Assembly (NCBI RefSeq): GCF_900103645.1
Contig: NZ_FNHP01000005.1
Span: forward strand, 124,001 to 188,000
Source: Oryzisolibacter propanilivorax
GTDB taxonomy: Bacteria > Pseudomonadota > Gammaproteobacteria > Burkholderiales > Burkholderiaceae_C
Reading direction: 5' to 3'
Length of the DNA: 64,000 nt
Shown here piece after piece: positions 1 to 12,476 of the stretch (its first letter is position 1; the number at the start of each line of letters is the position of its first letter). The notes beneath the pieces were generated by a model. The model saw nothing but the letters and a program-made list of their open reading frames with translations. It made no database searches and was not told the DNA's origin. Made by a program: the position numbers and the translations under genes.

Positions 1-840
<840 letters not shown>

Positions 841-875
841 GGATCTTTCTTGGTATGGGTGAACGGGGCAGCCGG

Positions 876-1394
876 CTATTGTCCCAGTTGCTCCTGGCGC
901 AGCGCGATGTCGCGCCCGAATCGCGCAATGAACATGAGGGCTCTGACCTCGCGCGCAGCACCCGCCCAGTCCTGCTGCGTGTCGATGAGCTGCTCCAGCC
1001 GCCCCACCGCCGCGCGGCGCGCGGCGTCCATCTCGTCCTGCAGCGCATCCAGCGCCGCGCTGTCGTCCGCCTCGTCCAGCGCCTCGCGCCAGTGCATCTG
1101 CTGCACCAGGAAGTCGGCCGGCATGGCGGTGTTGTCCTCGGCGCGGATCAGCGCACCGTGCAGTTCGCACAGGTAGGCGGCGCGCTTGAGCGGGTCCTTC
1201 AGGCGCTGGTAGGCCTCGTTGATGCGCACCGACCACTGCAGCGCTACGCGCTGCGCCGCCGCGCCCTGGGACGCGAAACGGTCCGGGTGCGCCTCGCGCT
1301 GCAACTCCTTCCAGCGTGCGTCCAGTTGCGCGCGGTCCTGCGCGAAGCGGCGCGGCACGGCGAAGAGTTCGAAGTCGTCGGATTGCAGGTTCAT
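876..1394 (-). CDS. hscB: Fe-S assembly co-chaperone HscB
   Basis: J-type co-chaperone that brings IscU to HscA and stimulates its ATPase. The 172-residue length is typical. The HPD motif of the J domain is at residues 36-38, inside EAHPDRF, and the C-terminal helical region (about 95-170) corresponds to the IscU-binding three-helix bundle. It sits between iscA and hscA. No strong Shine-Dalgarno is visible before the ATG. A terminator-like hairpin and a repeat element separate it from iscA, so hscBA may depend on read-through or on its own promoter. Confidence 0.95.
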   Translation of the reverse strand: MNLQSDDFELFAVPRRFAQDRAQLDARWKELQREAHPDRFASQGAAAQRVALQWSVRINEAYQRLKDPLKRAAYLCELHGALIRAEDNTAMPADFLVQQMHWREALDEADDSAALDALQDEMDAARRAAVGRLEQLIDTQQDWAGAAREVRALMFIARFGRDIALRQEQLGQ

Positions 1395-1445
1395 CTCAAA
1401 AACAAGAGCACGCTGCCCTGGTTTCTTATGGGTTTCGCAGGGTTT

Positions 1446-1497
1446 TGCACCTCAAACGCATAAAACACGAGGGCAGGCAACTATCAAAACAGGAGCG
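1446..1497 (-). repeat. ATAGCTG-family repeat, copy between iscA and hscB
   Basis: Read on the minus strand this stretch has TTTTGATAGTTGC, then a GCCCT..GTGTTTTATGCG arm region and a TTGAGG end. It is a diverged copy of the dispersed ATAGCTG repeat (one change in the core). It fills most of the hscB leader. Confidence 0.6.
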
Positions 1498-1507
1498 TTG
1501 ACGGAAG

Positions 1508-1540
1508 AAAAAACCGCCAGCGCGGTGCGCGGTGGCGGTT
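1508..1540 (-). terminator. Rho-independent terminator after iscA
   Basis: On the minus strand an 8-bp stem AACCGCCA/TGGCGGTT closes a GC-rich inner hairpin and is followed by a run of six T. It lies 25 bp past the iscA stop, so it would end or attenuate the iscRSUA transcript before hscBA. Confidence 0.7.
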
Positions 1541-1565
1541 CTTGCGGCCGAGGTGAAAGGCCGGG

Positions 1566-1889
1566 TCAGACGCGAAAGCTCTCGCCGCAGCCGCAGCGGT
1601 CGCGCTCGTTCGGGTTGCTGAAGCGGAAACCCTCGTTCAGCCCTTCGCGCACGAAGTCCAGCTCGGTGCCATCGATGTAGGCCAAGCTCTTCGGGTCGAT
1701 CATCAGCTTGACGCCGTGCTCTTCGAACACGACGTCGGCCGGGTCCTGCTCGTCCACGTATTCCAGTTGGTAGGCCAGGCCCGAGCAGCCGGTGGTCTTG
1801 ACTCCCAGGCGCACGCCCACGCCCTTGCCGCGCCGCGCCAGATAGCGCGTCACGTGCCGGGCGGCAGCTTCGGTCAGCGTGATGGCCAT
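1566..1889 (-). CDS. iscA: Iron-sulfur cluster assembly protein IscA
   Basis: A-type carrier that receives Fe-S clusters from the IscU scaffold and delivers them to apoproteins. The 107-residue length is standard. The three conserved cysteines are present: C35 in TTGCSG, and C99 and C101 in the C-terminal CGCGESF motif. The start has a strong ribosome-binding site (GGAGGG, 5 bp from the ATG). It is 13 bp downstream of iscU, in the same operon. Confidence 0.96.
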   Translation of the reverse strand: MAITLTEAAARHVTRYLARRGKGVGVRLGVKTTGCSGLAYQLEYVDEQDPADVVFEEHGVKLMIDPKSLAYIDGTELDFVREGLNEGFRFSNPNERDRCGCGESFRV

Positions 1890-1902
1890 GGCGCCCTCCC
1901 TC

Positions 1903-2307
1903 TCAGGCGGTCGCCTCGGCGGCGGCGCCCTGTCGGGCCTTGTAGTCGTTCACGGCCGCCTTGATGGCGTCCTCGGCCAGGATGGAGCAGTGGATCTTCA
2001 CCGGCGGCAGCGCCAGCTCCTCGGCGATCTGGCTGTTCTTCAGCTTGGCCGCTTCGTCCAGCGTCTTGCCCTTGACCCATTCGGTCACCAGCGACGACGA
2101 GGCGATGGCCGAGCCGCAGCCGTAGGTCTTGAAGCGCGCGTCCTCGATCACGCCGGTGTCAGGGTTGACCTTGATCTGCAGCTTCATCACGTCGCCGCAG
2201 GCCGGCGCGCCCACCATGCCGGTGCCCACCGTCTCGTCGCCCTTGTCGAAGGAGCCGACGTTGCGCGGGTTCTCGTAGTGGTCGATCACTTTGTCAGAGT
2301 AAGCCAT
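1903..2307 (-). CDS. iscU: Fe-S cluster scaffold protein IscU
   Basis: Scaffold on which IscS-derived sulfur and iron are assembled into a [2Fe-2S] cluster. It is 134 residues long. Ligands C37, D39, C64 and C107 are all present, as is the LPPVK motif (residues 100-104) recognised by HscA. AGGAGA lies just upstream of the ATG. The gene sits between iscS (31-bp gap) and iscA. Residues after about 123 form a short Ala-rich tail. Confidence 0.97.
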   Translation of the reverse strand: MAYSDKVIDHYENPRNVGSFDKGDETVGTGMVGAPACGDVMKLQIKVNPDTGVIEDARFKTYGCGSAIASSSLVTEWVKGKTLDEAAKLKNSQIAEELALPPVKIHCSILAEDAIKAAVNDYKARQGAAAEATA

Positions 2308-2338
2308 GGGGTAGTTCTCCTTGTGGTGGTGCGGGCCG

Positions 2339-3559
2339 TCAGTGCGCGGCCCACTGGATGGTGCTCAGGTCAACACCGTCCTGGTACATCTCCCACAGCG
2401 GGGAGAGCTCGCGCAGCTTGGCGACGTTGTCGCGGATGGTCTGCACGGCGTAGTCGATCTCTTCCTCGGTCGTGAAGCGGCCGATGGTCATTCGCAGGCT
2501 GCTGTGCGCCAGCTCGTCGCTGCGGCCCAGGGCGCGCAGCACGTAGCTGGGTTCCAGGCTGGCCGAGGTGCAGGCCGAGCCGCTAGACACTGCCAGGCCC
2601 TTGATGCCCATGATCAGCGACTCGCCCTCGACGTAGTTGAAGCTCATGTTCAGGTTGTGCGGCACGCGGCGTTCCAGGTCGCCGTTGATGAACACCTGCT
2701 CGATGTCCTTCAGCCCGTTCAGCAGGCGTTGCTGCAGGGAGCGCACGCGCTCGCCGTCCTTGGCCATGTCTTCGCGGGCGATGCGGAAGGCCTCGCCCAT
2801 GCCGACGATCTGGTGCGTGGGCAGCGTGCCCGAGCGCATGCCGCGCTCGTGGCCGCCGCCGTGCATCTGCGCCTCCAGGCGCACGCGCGGCTTGCGGCGC
2901 ACGTACAGCGCACCGATACCCTTGGGGCCGTAGGTCTTGTGCGAGGCCAGGCTCATCAGGTCCACCGGCAGCGCCTTGACGTCGATCTCGATCTTACCGG
3001 TGGCCTGCGCGGCATCGACGTGCAGCAGCACGCCCTTTTCGCGGCAGAGGGAGCCGATGGCCGGGATGTCCTGGATCACGCCGATCTCGTTGTTCACGAA
3101 CATGACGCTGGCCAGGATGGTGTCCGGGCGGATCGCAGCCTTGAAGGCTTCCAGGTCGAGCAGGCCGTTCTCCTGCACGTCCAGGTAGGTCACCTCGAAG
3201 CCCTGGCGCTCCAACTCGCGCATCACGTCCAGCACCGCCTTGTGCTCCGTCTTAACGGTGATCAGGTGCTTGCCCTTGCCTTGGTAGAAATGAGCAGCGC
3301 CCTTGATCGCCAGGTTGTTGGACTCGGTCGCGCCGCTGGTCCAGACGATCTCGCGCGGGTCGGCGCCGATCAGTTCGGCCACCTGCGTGCGGGCTTTCTC
3401 TACCGCTTCCTCGGCTTCCCAGCCCCAGGCGTGGCTGCGCGACGCTGGATTGCCGAAGTGCTCGCGCAACCAGGGAATCATCGCGTCCACGACACGCGGG
3501 TCCACCGGGGTCGTCGCCCCGTAGTCGAGGTAAATCGGAAAATGCGGGGTCATGTCCAT
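2339..3559 (-). CDS. iscS: Cysteine desulfurase IscS
   Basis: PLP-dependent enzyme that takes sulfur from L-cysteine to form an enzyme persulfide, donated to IscU and to tRNA thiolation. It is 406 residues long, as expected for group I desulfurases. The PLP lysine is K208 in [10 protein letters not shown]. The persulfide cysteine is C330 in the mobile loop SGSACTSAS. The N-terminal YLDYGATTP motif is intact. Two ATGs lie close together (codons 1 and 3); the first is used here. It follows iscR and precedes iscU. Confidence 0.96.
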   Translation of the reverse strand: MDMTPHFPIYLDYGATTPVDPRVVDAMIPWLREHFGNPASRSHAWGWEAEEAVEKARTQVAELIGADPREIVWTSGATESNNLAIKGAAHFYQGKGKHLITVKTEHKAVLDVMRELERQGFEVTYLDVQENGLLDLEAFKAAIRPDTILASVMFVNNEIGVIQDIPAIGSLCREKGVLLHVDAAQATGKIEIDVKALPVDLMSLASHKTYGPKGIGALYVRRKPRVRLEAQMHGGGHERGMRSGTLPTHQIVGMGEAFRIAREDMAKDGERVRSLQQRLLNGLKDIEQVFINGDLERRVPHNLNMSFNYVEGESLIMGIKGLAVSSGSACTSASLEPSYVLRALGRSDELAHSSLRMTIGRFTTEEEIDYAVQTIRDNVAKLRELSPLWEMYQDGVDLSTIQWAAH

Positions 3560-3665
3560 GGCTGGCTGAAGAAACTGCTGCTCTGGCTAGCGTTGATGAT
3601 GAAGGGCGAGGCAACACACGCGGCAGATCGGCAGGGCAATGCCCCGCCGGCCGCCGGGTCGCAAA

Positions 3666-4202
3666 TCAGGATTTGGCGAATGCGTTGCCCAGCGCGAACA
3701 CCGAATTGGGCGCATTCACGCGGATCGGCTTGACCACCGGAGTGGTCGAGATGGCGCGGCGCGTGGCCGGCTTGTCCTCGATCTGGATGCCCTTGGCGAG
3801 CTGTTCGTCCACCAGCTTTTGCAGCGTGACGGAGTCGAGGAACTCGACCATGCGTTGGTTCAGCGCCGCCCACAGCTCATGCGTCATGCAACGGCCGGCC
3901 TCCCCCAGGCAGTTTTCCTTGCCGCCGCACTGAGTGGCGTCGATAGGCTCGTCCACCGACACGATGATGTCGGCCACGGTGATATCGGCCGCCTTGCGCG
4001 CCAGCGTGTAGCCGCCGCCAGGGCCGCGGGTGGACTCGACCAGTTCGTGGCGACGCAGTTTGCCGAACAGCTGCTCCAGGTAAGATAGCGAGATCTGCTG
4101 GCGCTGGCTGATGGCAGCCAGCGTAACGGGACCGTTGTTCTGGCGCAAGGCCAGGTCGATCATGGCGGTGACCGCAAAACGGCCTTTGGTGGTGAGACGC
4201 AT
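3666..4202 (-). CDS. iscR: Fe-S cluster-sensing transcriptional regulator IscR
   Basis: Rrf2-family repressor whose [2Fe-2S] cluster reports Fe-S status and controls the isc operon. It has 178 residues. The winged helix occupies about residues 1-65 and begins with the family hallmark MRLTTKGRFAV. The cluster ligands are C92, C98, C105 and probably H108. The start was chosen at 4202, not at an ATG 24 codons upstream, because GGAAGGAG lies immediately before it and the family begins with MRLT. The C-terminal 50 residues are poorly conserved. A matching operator lies about 165 bp upstream. Confidence 0.96.
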   Translation of the reverse strand: MRLTTKGRFAVTAMIDLALRQNNGPVTLAAISQRQQISLSYLEQLFGKLRRHELVESTRGPGGGYTLARKAADITVADIIVSVDEPIDATQCGGKENCLGEAGRCMTHELWAALNQRMVEFLDSVTLQKLVDEQLAKGIQIEDKPATRRAISTTPVVKPIRVNAPNSVFALGNAFAKS

Positions 4203-4287
4203 CGCAAGCTCCTTCCAAAGCAGGCTGGATCGTTGATGGATTGCCGCCAGGCCCTGTTGCCTGCCTGTTGGCACTGTCCCCGCCCGG

Positions 4288-4311
4288 TGCCCGTCCTGTG
4301 CAGGACGGGCA
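4288..4311. other. Perfect 11-bp inverted repeat in the iscR leader
   Basis: Arms TGCCCGTCCTG and CAGGACGGGCA are separated by 2 bp. The element lies between the predicted iscR start site and the iscR coding region, so it would form a strong hairpin in the leader RNA. There is no T-run after it, so it is not a standard terminator. Its role is unknown. Confidence 0.5.
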
Positions 4312-4353
4312 TTTCATTCGTGTGTGGGGTTTTCTTCTTGGGTAAGTGACGCA

Positions 4354-4387
4354 ATTATAGCACAAAGTCCGACTATTTTGGTCGGAC
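4354..4387 (-). promoter_or_regulatory. iscR promoter with IscR-type (type 1) operator
   Basis: On the minus strand a perfect TATAAT (4354-4359) lies downstream of a 21-bp palindrome at 4367-4387 with arms GTCCGAC and GTCGGAC around CAAAATA. This fits the type 1 IscR consensus (YYGACYRWWWYAGTCRR). It covers the -35 region, the arrangement expected for IscR autorepression. The match was judged by eye. Confidence 0.7.
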
Positions 4388-4424
4388 ACTCAGGGCATTT
4401 TCAAGCACTTCCCGTGCCCGGCCG

Positions 4425-6512
4425 TCATGCGATGGCCTGGTCCGGCCCGTGGGCGCCGAACACCCGGTCCTTGAGCCGCGTGAGCTGGTCGCGCACCCGC
4501 GCCGCCTGCTCGAATTCCAGGTTGCGCGCGTGCTCCAGCATGAGTTTCTCCAGGCGCTTGATCTCGCGCGCGGCGTCCTTTTCCGACAGTTCGTCCAGCT
4601 CGGCGCGGCGTGCCGTGGCCTGCTCCAGCCGCTGCGCATCCTGCCCTGCCTTCTCGCTGTACACGCCGTCAATCAGGTCACGTACCTGCTTGACAATACT
4701 GCGCGGCGTGATTCCTCTTTCCAGGTTGTGCGCGATCTGCTTGGCGCGCCGGCGTTCGGTCTCGTCGATGGCCTTGCGCATCGATTCCGTCATGTGGTCG
4801 CCGTACAGAATGGCCTTGCCGTTCAGGTTGCGCGCCGCGCGACCGATGGTCTGGATCAGGCTGCGTTCGGCGCGCAGGAAGCCTTCCTTGTCGGCGTCCA
4901 GGATGGCCACCAACGACACCTCGGGAATGTCCAGCCCCTCACGCAGCAGGTTGATCCCCACCAACACGTCGAACGCACCCAGGCGCAGGTCACGGATGAT
5001 CTCCACCCGCTCCACGGTATCGATGTCCGAGTGCAAGTAGCGCACGCGCACGCCGTTGTCGCTCAGATAGTCGGTCAGCTGCTCGGCCATGCGCTTGGTC
5101 AGGGTGGTGATGAGCACCCGCTCGTTCTGTTCCACGCGCAGGCGGATTTCCTGCAGCACGTCGTCCACCTGGTGGGTGGCCGGGCGCACCTCGACCACTG
5201 GATCGACCAGACCCGTCGGGCGCACCACTTGGTCCACCACCTGGCCGGCGTGTTCCTGCTCGTACTGCGCCGGCGTGGCCGAGACGAAGATCACCTGGCG
5301 CATGCGCCGCTCGAACTCCTCGAACTTCAAAGGCCGGTTGTCCAGCGCCGACGGCAGGCGAAAGCCGAACTCCACCAGCGTCGTCTTGCGCGAGCGGTCG
5401 CCGTTGTACATGGCCGAAAGCTGGCCGATCATCTGGTGGCTCTCGTCCAGGAACATGAGCGCGTCCTTGGGCAGGTAGTCGGTCAGCGTGCTGGGCGGCG
5501 CGCCCACCGGCGCGCCCGACAGGTGACGCGTGTAGTTCTCGATGCCCTTGCAGTGCCCGACCTCGGCCAGCATCTCCAGGTCGAAGCGCGTGCGCTGCTC
5601 AAGCCGCTGGGCTTCCACCAGCTTGCCCTCGCGCTCGAAGAACGCCAGGCGTTCGGCCAGCTCGGCCTTGATGGTGTCCACCGCCGACAGCACCTTGTCG
5701 CGCGGGGTAACGTAGTGGCTGCTGGGATACACGGTGAAGCGCGGGATCTTCTGCTGCACCCGGCCGGTGAGCGGGTCGAACAGCTGCAGGCTCTCGATCT
5801 CGTCGTCGAACAGCTCGATGCGGATGGCCAGCTCCGAGTGCTCGGCCGGGAAAACGTCGATGGTGTCGCCGCGTACGCGAAACTTGCCCCGGGAAAAATC
5901 CTGGTCGTTGCGCTGGTACTGCATGCGGATCAGCTGGCCGATCACGTCGCGCTGGCCCAGTTTGTCGCCGGTGCGCAGCGTCATGATCATGCGGTGGTAG
6001 CTCTCGGGCTCGCCGATGCCGTAGATGGCCGACACCGTGGCCACGATGACCACGTCGCGCCGCTCCAGGATGCTCTTGGTGCACGACAGGCGCATCTGCT
6101 CGATGTGCTCGTTGATGGCGCTGTCCTTCTCGATGAACAGGTCGCGCTGCGGCACGTAGGCCTCGGGCTGGTAGTAGTCGTAGTAGCTGACGAAGTACTC
6201 CACCGCGTTCTTCGGGAAGAACTCGCGGAACTCCGAGTACAGCTGCGCCGCCAACGTCTTGTTCGGCGCGAAGACGATCGCCGGCCGTCCCAGCCGGGCG
6301 ATCACATTGGCCATGGTGAAGGTCTTGCCAGAGCCGGTCACGCCCAGCAGCGTCTGGAACGCCTCGCCGTCGCGCACCCCCTCCACCAGCTTCTCGATCG
6401 CCTGCGGCTGGTCGCCCGCCGGCGGGTACGGCTGGTACAGCTGGAAAGGCGAGCCGGGGTACTGGACGAACTGCCCGCCTTCGGCGACCGGCTCGGTGGT
6501 GACTTCATGCAT
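4425..6512 (-). CDS. uvrB: Excinuclease ABC subunit UvrB
   Basis: Damage-verifying helicase-like subunit of nucleotide excision repair; it is loaded by UvrA and recruits UvrC. The product is 695 residues. Walker A GVTGSGKT is at 57-64, followed by the beta-hairpin region ([14 protein letters not shown]) that clamps DNA, and later helicase motifs such as SATPAQYE. The C-terminal UVR domain ([22 protein letters not shown]) binds UvrC. The frame stays open upstream. The start at 6512 (MHEVTT) was chosen because homology to UvrB begins about 12 residues later. An ATG 12 codons further upstream is also possible. Confidence 0.93.
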   Translation of the reverse strand: MHEVTTEPVAEGGQFVQYPGSPFQLYQPYPPAGDQPQAIEKLVEGVRDGEAFQTLLGVTGSGKTFTMANVIARLGRPAIVFAPNKTLAAQLYSEFREFFPKNAVEYFVSYYDYYQPEAYVPQRDLFIEKDSAINEHIEQMRLSCTKSILERRDVVIVATVSAIYGIGEPESYHRMIMTLRTGDKLGQRDVIGQLIRMQYQRNDQDFSRGKFRVRGDTIDVFPAEHSELAIRIELFDDEIESLQLFDPLTGRVQQKIPRFTVYPSSHYVTPRDKVLSAVDTIKAELAERLAFFEREGKLVEAQRLEQRTRFDLEMLAEVGHCKGIENYTRHLSGAPVGAPPSTLTDYLPKDALMFLDESHQMIGQLSAMYNGDRSRKTTLVEFGFRLPSALDNRPLKFEEFERRMRQVIFVSATPAQYEQEHAGQVVDQVVRPTGLVDPVVEVRPATHQVDDVLQEIRLRVEQNERVLITTLTKRMAEQLTDYLSDNGVRVRYLHSDIDTVERVEIIRDLRLGAFDVLVGINLLREGLDIPEVSLVAILDADKEGFLRAERSLIQTIGRAARNLNGKAILYGDHMTESMRKAIDETERRRAKQIAHNLERGITPRSIVKQVRDLIDGVYSEKAGQDAQRLEQATARRAELDELSEKDAAREIKRLEKLMLEHARNLEFEQAARVRDQLTRLKDRVFGAHGPDQAIA

Positions 6513-6632
6513 GGGAGTATCGAAAATATGCAGGCGCTGTACGTACATGGCAGCGCCCATAAAATTGCGGGTTGGCGACAGGCAGACTATCTGGGGCCGG
6601 GTCGCCGCAATTCCACCCCTCAAGGACCTTTC

Positions 6633-7829
6633 ATGTCTCTGTTTTCCGCCGTCGAGATGGCGCCCCGCGATCCGATCCTGGGCCTGAACGAACAATTCAA
6701 CGCCGACCCCAATCCGAAGAAAGTCAACCTGGGCGTGGGCGTGTACTTCGACGACAACGGCAAGCTGCCGCTGCTGCAGTGCGTGCAGGCGGCCGAGAAG
6801 GCGCTGATGGACAAGCCCAGCGCGCGTGGCTATCTGCCCATCGACGGCATCGCCGCCTATGACAGCGCTGTGAAGGCTCTGGTGTTCGGCGCCGACTCGG
6901 CCGTGGTGCAGGAAGGCCGCGTGGCCACGGTGCAGGCCATCGGCGGCACCGGCGGGCTGAAGATCGGCGCCGACTTCCTGAAAAAGCTCAACCCCCAGGC
7001 GCGCGTGCTGATCTCCGACCCGAGCTGGGAAAACCACCGCGCGCTTTTCACCAACGCCGGCTTCGAGGTGGGCAGCTACCGCTACTACGACGCGGCCACG
7101 CGCTCGGTCAACTTCGACGGCATGCTGGCCGACCTGCGCGCCGCCGCGCCCGGCACCATCGTGGTGCTGCACGCCTGCTGCCACAACCCGACCGGCTACG
7201 ACCTGACGCCCGCGCAGTGGGACCAGGTCATCGCCGCGGTGCAGGAGCGCCAGCTGGTCCCCTTCCTGGACATGGCCTACCAGGGCTTCGGCAACGGCAT
7301 CCAGGAAGACGGCGCGGTGATCGGCAAGTTCGTCGCCACCGGCATGAACCTCTTCGTGTCCACGTCGTTCTCCAAGAGCTTCTCGCTGTACGGCGAGCGC
7401 GTGGGTGCGCTGTCGGTGGTGGCGCGCGACAAGGAGGAAGCCGCGCGCGTGCTGTCGCAACTGAAGATCGTCGTGCGCACCAACTATTCCAACCCACCCA
7501 CGCACGGCGGCGCGGTGGTTGCCAAGGTGCTGAACGACCCCGAGTTGCGCGCGCAGTGGGAGCAGGAACTGGGCGAGATGCGCGTGCGCATCAAGGCCAT
7601 GCGCAGCAAGCTGGTCGACGGCCTGAAGGCCGCCGGCGTGCAGCAGGACATGTCCTTCATCACCGACCAGATCGGCATGTTCAGCTACTCGGGTCTGAGC
7701 AAGGCGCAAATGGACCGCCTGAAAAGCGAGTTCGGCGTGTACGGCACTGACACGGGCCGTCTGTGCGTGGCCGCGCTGAACAGCAAGAACATCGACTACG
7801 TCTGTGCGTCGATCGCGCAGGTGATGTAA
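6633..7829 (+). CDS. tyrB: Aromatic amino acid / aspartate aminotransferase (class I PLP)
   Basis: Transfers the amino group between aspartate or aromatic amino acids and 2-oxoglutarate in the cytosol. It has 398 residues, close to TyrB/AspC. Visible signatures are the N-terminal [13 protein letters not shown] segment, the [10 protein letters not shown] motif, and the PLP lysine in [21 protein letters not shown] precedes the ATG. It is divergent from uvrB and is followed by a clear terminator, so it is probably monocistronic. TyrB and AspC cannot be separated from sequence alone; betaproteobacterial homologues are usually called aromatic amino acid aminotransferase. Confidence 0.9.
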   Translation: MSLFSAVEMAPRDPILGLNEQFNADPNPKKVNLGVGVYFDDNGKLPLLQCVQAAEKALMDKPSARGYLPIDGIAAYDSAVKALVFGADSAVVQEGRVATVQAIGGTGGLKIGADFLKKLNPQARVLISDPSWENHRALFTNAGFEVGSYRYYDAATRSVNFDGMLADLRAAAPGTIVVLHACCHNPTGYDLTPAQWDQVIAAVQERQLVPFLDMAYQGFGNGIQEDGAVIGKFVATGMNLFVSTSFSKSFSLYGERVGALSVVARDKEEAARVLSQLKIVVRTNYSNPPTHGGAVVAKVLNDPELRAQWEQELGEMRVRIKAMRSKLVDGLKAAGVQQDMSFITDQIGMFSYSGLSKAQMDRLKSEFGVYGTDTGRLCVAALNSKNIDYVCASIAQVM

Positions 7830-7860
7830 GCCGGCGGGCTTTTCAAGGCCTGCATTCCAG

Positions 7861-7881
7861 AACCGCCTACGGGCGGTTTTG
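7861..7881 (+). terminator. Rho-independent terminator after the aminotransferase
   Basis: Stem AACCGCC/GGCGGTT with a 4-base loop, followed by TTTTGT, 31 bp after the stop codon. Confidence 0.8.
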
Positions 7882-7920
7882 TCATTTCTGGCTGGCTAAC
7901 GTGGCGCCCGGCGCACTTCG

Positions 7921-7978
7921 GAATTCATAGCTGAAGGCCCTTGCAAACAAAGGGCTGCAAGCAGGTTTGTCGCAAAAC
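7921..7978 (+). repeat. ATAGCTG-family repeat upstream of a hypothetical gene
   Basis: Contains TTCATAGCTGAAGGCCCTTG, then CAAACAAAGGGCTGCAAGCAG. The CCCTT/AAGGG arms can pair. The copy lies between the aminotransferase terminator and the gene at 8087. Confidence 0.75.
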
Positions 7979-8086
7979 AGGTCGCTGGCGGCAGCGTCCG
8001 ACAGCCAGCCCGCCAGCGTCCTGACACAGCGCGACGCAGCGCGCGGCTCCAATCGGGCCAGACACCATCCACCGGAGACCTGCGCC

Positions 8087-8494
8087 ATGAAACCCTTTGC
8101 CCTCACCCCCGAGATGACCTCGGCGTCCGGCACCTTCTACCCCACAGGCTACGTCTTTGCCCTGTTCCCCAGCGAGGGCGCTGTGCACAACGCGGCACAG
8201 CAACTGGAGCAGCAGGGGCATGACGACGTGTCGCTCGCCGCGCCAGACGCCGTCATGCAGCACGTGGTGCGCACGCTGGGAAATGCCGACGACCCGTTGC
8301 CGTCGGTAGGGGCGGAAGGCGTCATCGTGCGCAGGATCGCGGAGCTGGCGAGCGGCGGCGCGCATGCGCTGATGTTCGAGGCGCGCGATGACGATACGCC
8401 GGAAGATCTGCGCGCCGCGCTGCAGCAGGCAGGCGCCACGGCCGCCTTTTACTACCGCCGGCTGATCATCGAGGATTTGATCTCGACCCAGTGA
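8087..8494 (+). CDS. Hypothetical protein, possible stress-protein-like alpha/beta fold
   Basis: I do not recognise a named family. The product is 135 residues, soluble, without signal peptide or membrane segment. The pattern GYVFALFPSEGAVHNAAQQL followed by a GHDDVSL turn resembles the start of small alpha/beta proteins of the YflT/GsP17M stress type, where a beta strand and a helix carry an Asp/Glu-rich turn. This likeness is weak. GGAGA lies 8 bp before the ATG. It stands alone between a terminator plus repeat and the convergent YgiQ gene. Codon use matches its neighbours. Confidence 0.75.
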   Translation: MKPFALTPEMTSASGTFYPTGYVFALFPSEGAVHNAAQQLEQQGHDDVSLAAPDAVMQHVVRTLGNADDPLPSVGAEGVIVRRIAELASGGAHALMFEARDDDTPEDLRAALQQAGATAAFYYRRLIIEDLISTQ

Positions 8495-8548
8495 ATGGCC
8501 GAGCCTTGGCTGGCCGGCCCGGACAACGCCCCTCGTGCAGCGCAGCGC

Positions 8549-10984
<2,436 letters not shown>

Positions 10985-11084
10985 GGCAGGCGGCTCAGGG
11001 GGGGCCGGGCATTGTAGGAACCCGCGCGCCCCCGCGCTGGGCGCCGCCCGCAAGACCCGCCGTGTCGACGGACCGAACAGGTGC

Positions 11085-11543
11085 TTACTTGGCCAGCGTC
11101 AGCGTGCCCTTCATGACGCCCGAATGCCCCGGGAACGAGCAGAAGTAGCTGTAGGCCTCACCCGCCTTGAGCTTGGAGGTGTCGAAGGTGACGGAATCGC
11201 TCTCGCCGCCGCCGATCAGCTTGGTGTGCGCCAGCACGCGCGCATCCGAAGGCTTGAGGTAGTCCTTGCCCGCGCCAGCGGCCGCGGCATCGGTCACCAC
11301 GCCCTGCATGTCGGCGGTCTTGGTCAGCACCCAGTTGTGGCCCATGGACGTCTTGGGTAGCTTGCCCACGTGCTTGAGCTTGACGGTGAACTGCTTGCAG
11401 CTGGCCGGCACGGCGATGCTCTGCTTGCTGTACTGCAGGGCGTCGTTGGCGTCGATCTCGGTGGCGCAGTCGGCAGCCTGTGCCGGTACGGCCGCGAACA
11501 ATGCCAGGGCCAGCGCAGCGGGTTGCCAATACAAAGTCTTCAT
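11085..11543 (-). CDS. azu: Azurin, periplasmic blue copper protein
   Basis: Small electron carrier of the periplasm, linked in many denitrifiers and respirers to cytochrome c and nitrite reductase or peroxidase. It has 152 residues with a Sec signal ending AQA after residue 23. Mature numbering then gives the canonical copper ligands H46 (GHNW), C112, H117 and M121 ([10 protein letters not shown]), plus the C3-C26 disulfide pair. It is transcribed alone, convergent with nothing and divergent from yigZ. No clear terminator or FNR-type box was seen. Confidence 0.97.
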   Translation of the reverse strand: MKTLYWQPAALALALFAAVPAQAADCATEIDANDALQYSKQSIAVPASCKQFTVKLKHVGKLPKTSMGHNWVLTKTADMQGVVTDAAAAGAGKDYLKPSDARVLAHTKLIGGGESDSVTFDTSKLKAGEAYSYFCSFPGHSGVMKGTLTLAK

Positions 11544-11721
11544 GGTTTCCTCCGTTGAACAAGAAACATTCCGGCCCGCGAGGGAATGCCTTCACACGAG
11601 CAGGACAACGAAAACCATAGTCCTTCTGGATTACCCTGATGCACGCATGGGAGCGCGCTCCCGCGCCGTCCGTGATGCAGCCTCGCCCGGGCCCGAGGCG
11701 GTGGCTTACAGTGCCGCCCTC

Positions 11722-12312
11722 ATGTCACAGACCCTGCTAGGCCCTGCACACGCCGAACTCATCATCAAGAAAAGCCGCTTCATCGCCTGCGTGCAGCCGG
11801 TCGAGGGGCGGCCCCAGGCGCAGGCCGTGGTGGATGCGCTGTGGCGCGCGCATCCGGGCGCGGCGCACGTGTGCTGGGCGCTGATGGCCGGCGGGCAGTC
11901 GGCGGCGGTGGACGACGGCGAGCCCAGCGGCACCGCCGGCCGGCCCATGCTGGACGTGCTGCGCCACCAGCAGCTCGAAGGCGTGCTGGCGACCGTGGTG
12001 CGCTACTTCGGCGGAGTGAAACTGGGTGCGGGCGGTCTGGTGCGCGCCTACACGGACAGCGTGGCCCAGGCGCTGTTGGGCGTCGAGAAGGTCGCGCTGC
12101 AGCGCATGGCGCAGCTGCGCGCCTGCGTGCCCTACCCGCTGGAGGGCCTGGCGCGCCGCGAGATCGCGGCGGCACAGGCGCAACTGCTGGAGGTGGCGCA
12201 CGCCGCCCAGGTCACCCTGACGCTGGCGCTGCCCGAGGACGATGCGGCCGCCTTCCAGGCGCGTCTGGAGGAGCTGTGCGCCGGCCGCGTGGCCTGGCTG
12301 GCGGCGGACTGA
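11722..12312 (+). CDS. YigZ/IMPACT family protein
   Basis: 196-residue member of the UPF0029 (Impact N-terminal) family. The family signature lies at AHVCWALMAGGQSAAVDDGEPSG... followed by GRPMLDVLRHQ and VVRYFGGVKLGAGGLVRAY. The C-terminal 70 residues form the DUF1949-like domain. In eukaryotes IMPACT affects translation control; the bacterial role is not settled. The start at 11722 (MSQTLLG) agrees with the family N-terminus. It is divergent from azurin and is followed 164 bp later by a flavoprotein gene. Confidence 0.88.
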   Translation: MSQTLLGPAHAELIIKKSRFIACVQPVEGRPQAQAVVDALWRAHPGAAHVCWALMAGGQSAAVDDGEPSGTAGRPMLDVLRHQQLEGVLATVVRYFGGVKLGAGGLVRAYTDSVAQALLGVEKVALQRMAQLRACVPYPLEGLARREIAAAQAQLLEVAHAAQVTLTLALPEDDAAAFQARLEELCAGRVAWLAAD

Positions 12313-12476
12313 CCTGCGCCGGGCGGGCAGCCGGCCCCGGCGTTCGCTGTGGGCACCATGCGATTTGTTGCGCCGCTGCAGCGCTTTGGCACCCGAGCTC
12401 CCGGCGTTGGCGTGCGGGCCTACACCCCGGCTGCTTGGTCGCGCCGACACTGGCCGCATCGCCTTGTAGCCACTCC

